Below, piece after piece: positions 53,560 to 56,018 of a stretch of DNA of 56,018 nucleotides (positions are counted from its first letter, which is position 1; the number at the start of each line of letters is the position of its first letter). This DNA comes from Acidobacteriaceae bacterium (GTDB lineage: Bacteria; Acidobacteriota; Terriglobia; Terriglobales; Acidobacteriaceae). Below the pieces are notes generated by a model. The model was not told where the DNA came from. It saw only the letters and a list, made by a program, of their open reading frames with translations, and ran no database searches. A program made the translations under genes and the position numbers. Where the stretch lies: assembly GCA_003139795.1 (NCBI GenBank), contig PLGM01000356.1, forward strand, positions 1 through 56,018, in the 5' to 3' direction.

Positions 53560-55296
53560 TCAGAGCATTGGCAAATAGATCAGCTCGATGCCTTTGCCGT
53601 TTTTCGGGTCTTTGTTGCGCGAATACTGACGGCTCAGGTCGTTATCCCAGTGCTCGGTGACGCCGAGGCTGCTCACTGGCTTGCCGTTCTGGATGTAGGC
53701 CGTGCCTGAGGGCGGGTGATCGGCCAGAGCTTCTTCCTGGAGATAATCGTCCGCATTCTCCCGGATCATGATTCTCGGGTGATTGTTTTCGTCAATGTTG
53801 TTCTTGGTCTGCGACAGGAGAATATCGAGGCCCACCGAATCCAGCGCGACCCCGTCGAGTGAGGCGAGAATGCTTGACGGCCAGTTGGTGTTGGCATAGA
53901 GCTCGACAGGATTGTTGAACGGCGCGTTGGGAAAGTGTATCGGGTAAGAATCATAGCGCCGGGCGCAATAGAGGCCATCCAGGACATAGAGAATTGTCTT
54001 GGCGCCGAGGTTTGGCGATGCCGCCAGATCCACGATCGGCGAATAGGCGTGCGGCGTTCCATGCTGGTCGGTGTTGATGGCATCGTGTAACTCAGCGGTT
54101 CCTTTGATGGAACCGAATTGGTTCTTGCCCGTCATGGTGATGGCCGTTTGCCCCTCATCTTCCTTGTCCCCCGAATACGGATAGGAATGGGATTTAAGCA
54201 ACGCGACATTCACCATGTAGGTCGCGTCCTTGACCTGCTGCGGGATGAGCTTGGCATTGTGATAATTGTTGGCAGAGTAGCTGACTCCCTCCACCCACTG
54301 CGCCTTCGTAAGGCCGTGCAAACCGCCATAACCTGGATTCTGCTGCAGAGTCGGGTTGGGCGCATCTTGCTGCACGAAGCGGACATCCTTGAACTCGCTC
54401 CAGATTTTGGTCAGCAGGCCAGGGTAGATATCGCGCCGCGCGTCGTACAAGAGGATATCCCCGGGGGCCACATGGGCGTGGTTTACCAGTTGGCGAACCA
54501 TGGCGAGCGCAACCTGGGGCGACACATTCACGAAATTCCCCGGCCCCTTGGCGCTGCTGCTGTTCAGGTTCACCTTGACGGCAACGATCTCGCCCGCATG
54601 GTAGCCAGTCTTTTCGAGTCCCCGGGCATGGCCGTTGTAGTAGGTGAAGATCGTCTTCCAGGCGTCGTCGTCGGTGGCTGCGCCGGTGAGCTGGCGCAGG
54701 GTGGTGGACAGCATGGCGTCGACGCGCGCCTGATCGGTGCTTCCTTCCATCCACCACTGATCGACAGTGGATTCGATATGGCCGGTCCAGTGGGCCGCCT
54801 TCGGGTCGTGAGCCCATACCACGCGACCCGGATAGACGCCGCGGGCTACGCCGAGAGGGACGTTGCGTTGCTTGGGCTGGAAGTCGTAGCGGGTGGCGAT
54901 CTTGGCTTCGGCTATGGCGTTTGAGCGGACCAGCCACACGCCGATGGCCACCAGCGTGAACGCGCATAAACTGACGGCTGCCCAGCGGTAACGGCGTACC
55001 AACTGGCGCAGAGCGGCCAGGGAGAAGATACCGGCCACCGAGCCACACAGCCACAGGACGAAAGCGCTGGCGACGGGAAAGGCTGCTCGCTGGCAGGGGT
55101 AGGTCGCCCGGCTGGGCTTGGGGATGACGCGCAGCAGAAACCACATGAGGGCCGTCAATCCTAGAATCAAACCACCGAGGCGCGCAAATCGTCCCGGCAC
55201 GGTGGTTCCGGTCTTCTCAAGTTTGCTCTTCATCCTGTCACCTTTTTCTTTCATCCTGCCGCCTGATCCTTTCATCCTGTCGCCTTTTACTTTCAC
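53560..55296 (-). CDS. Membrane-anchored DUF362 protein
   Basis: The open frame starts at GTG 55296, but any of four successive starts inside a 21-bp repeat could be used. After the repeat, three hydrophobic segments lie at about residues 40-57, 74-97 and 105-122, followed by a large soluble part. That part matches DUF362 (VAVKVNLNSSS, DILLYDARRDIYPGL, MVNVALLKSHSYPYSG, ITMTGKNQFGSIKG, LASLDGVALDSVGLDIL). DUF362 proteins often carry iron-sulfur clusters, but no CxxCxxC ferredoxin motif is visible here. The function is unknown. It converges on agaS and has no clear link to sugar use. Confidence 0.8.
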   Translation of the reverse strand: MKVKGDRMKGSGGRMKEKGDRMKSKLEKTGTTVPGRFARLGGLILGLTALMWFLLRVIPKPSRATYPCQRAAFPVASAFVLWLCGSVAGIFSLAALRQLVRRYRWAAVSLCAFTLVAIGVWLVRSNAIAEAKIATRYDFQPKQRNVPLGVARGVYPGRVVWAHDPKAAHWTGHIESTVDQWWMEGSTDQARVDAMLSTTLRQLTGAATDDDAWKTIFTYYNGHARGLEKTGYHAGEIVAVKVNLNSSSAKGPGNFVNVSPQVALAMVRQLVNHAHVAPGDILLYDARRDIYPGLLTKIWSEFKDVRFVQQDAPNPTLQQNPGYGGLHGLTKAQWVEGVSYSANNYHNAKLIPQQVKDATYMVNVALLKSHSYPYSGDKEDEGQTAITMTGKNQFGSIKGTAELHDAINTDQHGTPHAYSPIVDLAASPNLGAKTILYVLDGLYCARRYDSYPIHFPNAPFNNPVELYANTNWPSSILASLDGVALDSVGLDILLSQTKNNIDENNHPRIMIRENADDYLQEEALADHPPSGTAYIQNGKPVSSLGVTEHWDNDLSRQYSRNKDPKNGKGIELIYLPML

Positions 55297-55308
55297 CCTC
55301 TTACCTTT
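55231..55308 (-). repeat. Four 21-bp tandem repeats, each with a ribosome-binding-like AGG and start codon
   Basis: Units begin at 55231, 55252, 55273 and 55294, exactly 21 bp apart. On the minus strand each reads roughly AAAGG-N-G-N-CAGG-ATG (GTG in the first). They encode the heptads MKVKGDR, MKGSGGR, MKEKGDR and MKSKLEK. Each unit thus repeats a possible Shine-Dalgarno and start codon in the same frame. Confidence 0.8.
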
Positions 55309-55351
55309 GCGTTATGAAGCTTACTCTCTCCGAGCAACTGAGTCAATTTGC

Positions 55352-55600
55352 GGTCTTGTCCGCGGATGAGAAGAGTCAGATTCAGGCTCTGGATCGTACG
55401 CAGCCCGGCCTGCCCCTCAAAAAAGGGCCGCGGCCAGACCATGACGCATGAACGGCACGACCACTTTGTTCGCCGCGCTGAACACCGCCAATGGCGAGGT
55501 CTGCGGCCTCTGCCAGCAGAAACACCGCCATCGGGAGTGGCTGAAGTTTCTGCGCATGATCGATCGGACCGTGCCTGGGGGCAAGGATATTCAACCGCAT
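55352..55600 (+). pseudogene. IS630-family transposase remnant with frameshifts
   Basis: Three frames together give an IS630-type transposase segment: SADEKSQIQALDRTQPGLPL with KKG, then (after a frameshift) GRGQTMTH, then (after another) NGTTTLFAALNTANGEV and HRHREWLKFLRMIDRTVPGGKDI. This is the region of the first catalytic acids. Both ends of the gene are missing and similarity stops near 55595. The fragment is inactive. The final stretch 55601-56018 contains no gene I can identify. Confidence 0.8.
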
Positions 55601-56018
55601 TTAACATTGGCCGGAGCCGCTCTTTTCTGCTTCGGTTATCTCGCTGTTATAGTGTTCATCCTCAAATCAACCAGGTATATCTGTCTGCATGTGGGATTAA
55701 GCTAGCCGGACTGAGCCTGCGGAAGGCCTTCGGAAAAGCACCCAATGCTTGCATGGAATTCAAACTGTTTCGTGTGATTGAAGTACCCACACACAATTCG
55801 ATTGGCGACTCCCAGGATGTCGTTCATATTGGAGTGGATACTGCGGACTATGCGCACTATCCCACCAGCTGATCTGGAGGCGAACTCTGTGAAAACTTGG
55901 GAGGCGGCGAGCGAAAACTCTAAAGATGAAGGGCACAGAAATGGGCACAGCGGGAACGATCAGGAGCTCTAGATTTGCCTGGAAGTCGTTGATTTTTTGG
56001 TGGACGCGGTAGGAATCG
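55601..56018. other. Window end, nothing recognised
   Basis: Short overlapping open frames occur, but none shows a ribosome binding site plus recognisable sequence. Part of a gene could continue beyond the window. Confidence 0.35.

Noticed and set aside
53281..53578. Short plus-strand frames after agaS
   Set aside because: They are arginine-rich, overlap each other in several frames and lack recognisable features; the gap is explained by a hairpin between convergent genes.
1..56018. CRISPR array, tRNA, rRNA or riboswitch
   Set aside because: No regularly spaced repeat-spacer pattern, cloverleaf or conserved aptamer was recognised by eye. A covariance-model search could still find small RNAs.

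Overview
The window looks like chromosomal DNA from a heterotrophic, polysaccharide-degrading member of the Acidobacteriota (class Terriglobia). This is an inference from gene content: two very large TonB-dependent receptors that begin with a carboxypeptidase-regulatory-like domain and end in aromatic residues (the Oar-like type expanded in this phylum), many exported glycoside hydrolases, a TPR/CRTAC1 pair, a DUF4142 protein and a membrane protein with the acidobacterial 'IG-EVF-R-PDYD' N-terminal domain. No rRNA, tRNA, CRISPR array, prophage or intact insertion sequence was seen. Degraded transposase fragments lie near both ends (217-342 and 55352-55600).

Layout. 1-3.1 kb: transposase remnant, DUF4142 protein and a GH29 fucosidase-like enzyme. 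3.4-8.5 kb (minus strand): a xylan-use block of GH3 glycosidase, GPH-family sugar symporter and secreted GH10 xylanase, with a CRP-like site upstream. 9.2-20.7 kb: a lysozyme-fold exported protein, a membrane-anchored regulator-like protein divergent from the first TonB receptor, then convergent TPR and CRTAC1 genes. 21-27 kb: a Tat-exported Gfo/Idh/MocA protein, a NagB-family deaminase, an internally deleted agaS, a DUF4832 glycosidase-like protein and a DeoR regulator. 27.8-37.2 kb: a GH36-like alpha-galactosidase with a PKD domain, then on the minus strand a TonB receptor, an alpha/beta-hydrolase esterase and a DUF5009 (NagX-like) membrane protein. 37.7-47.4 kb: a second DeoR regulator, an M20 amidohydrolase, an APC permease on the opposite strand, and a tightly overlapping operon of aldolase, mutarotase-like protein, FGGY kinase and fucose-isomerase-like enzyme, closed by a 17-bp hairpin terminator. 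47.5-53.3 kb: a gatZ-like gene, a PfkB kinase remnant and a second GH36 enzyme on the minus strand, divergent from an intact agaS. 53.6-55.3 kb: a DUF362 protein.

How the genes fit together. The 21-53 kb stretch looks like a galactosamine/GalNAc and alpha-galactoside utilisation locus. Two GH36 enzymes, and perhaps the Gfo/Idh/MocA protein, would release sugars; TonB receptor, esterase and NagX-like genes would serve uptake; AgaS/NagB would deaminate; and GatZ would belong to tagatose-bisphosphate cleavage. The 42.5-47.4 kb operon encodes a second isomerise-phosphorylate-cleave route whose sugar I cannot name.

The most interesting signal is regulatory. A nearly identical promoter element (AAG-Y-GAAA-GWC-YTGACG with its -35/-10 boxes) occurs three times, before the deleted agaS-nagB unit, before the TonB receptor operon and in the intact agaS/GH36 divergent region. 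This ties three separated operons into one apparent regulon. Two genes of that pathway (one agaS and a PfkB kinase) are visibly decayed, which suggests recent remodelling.
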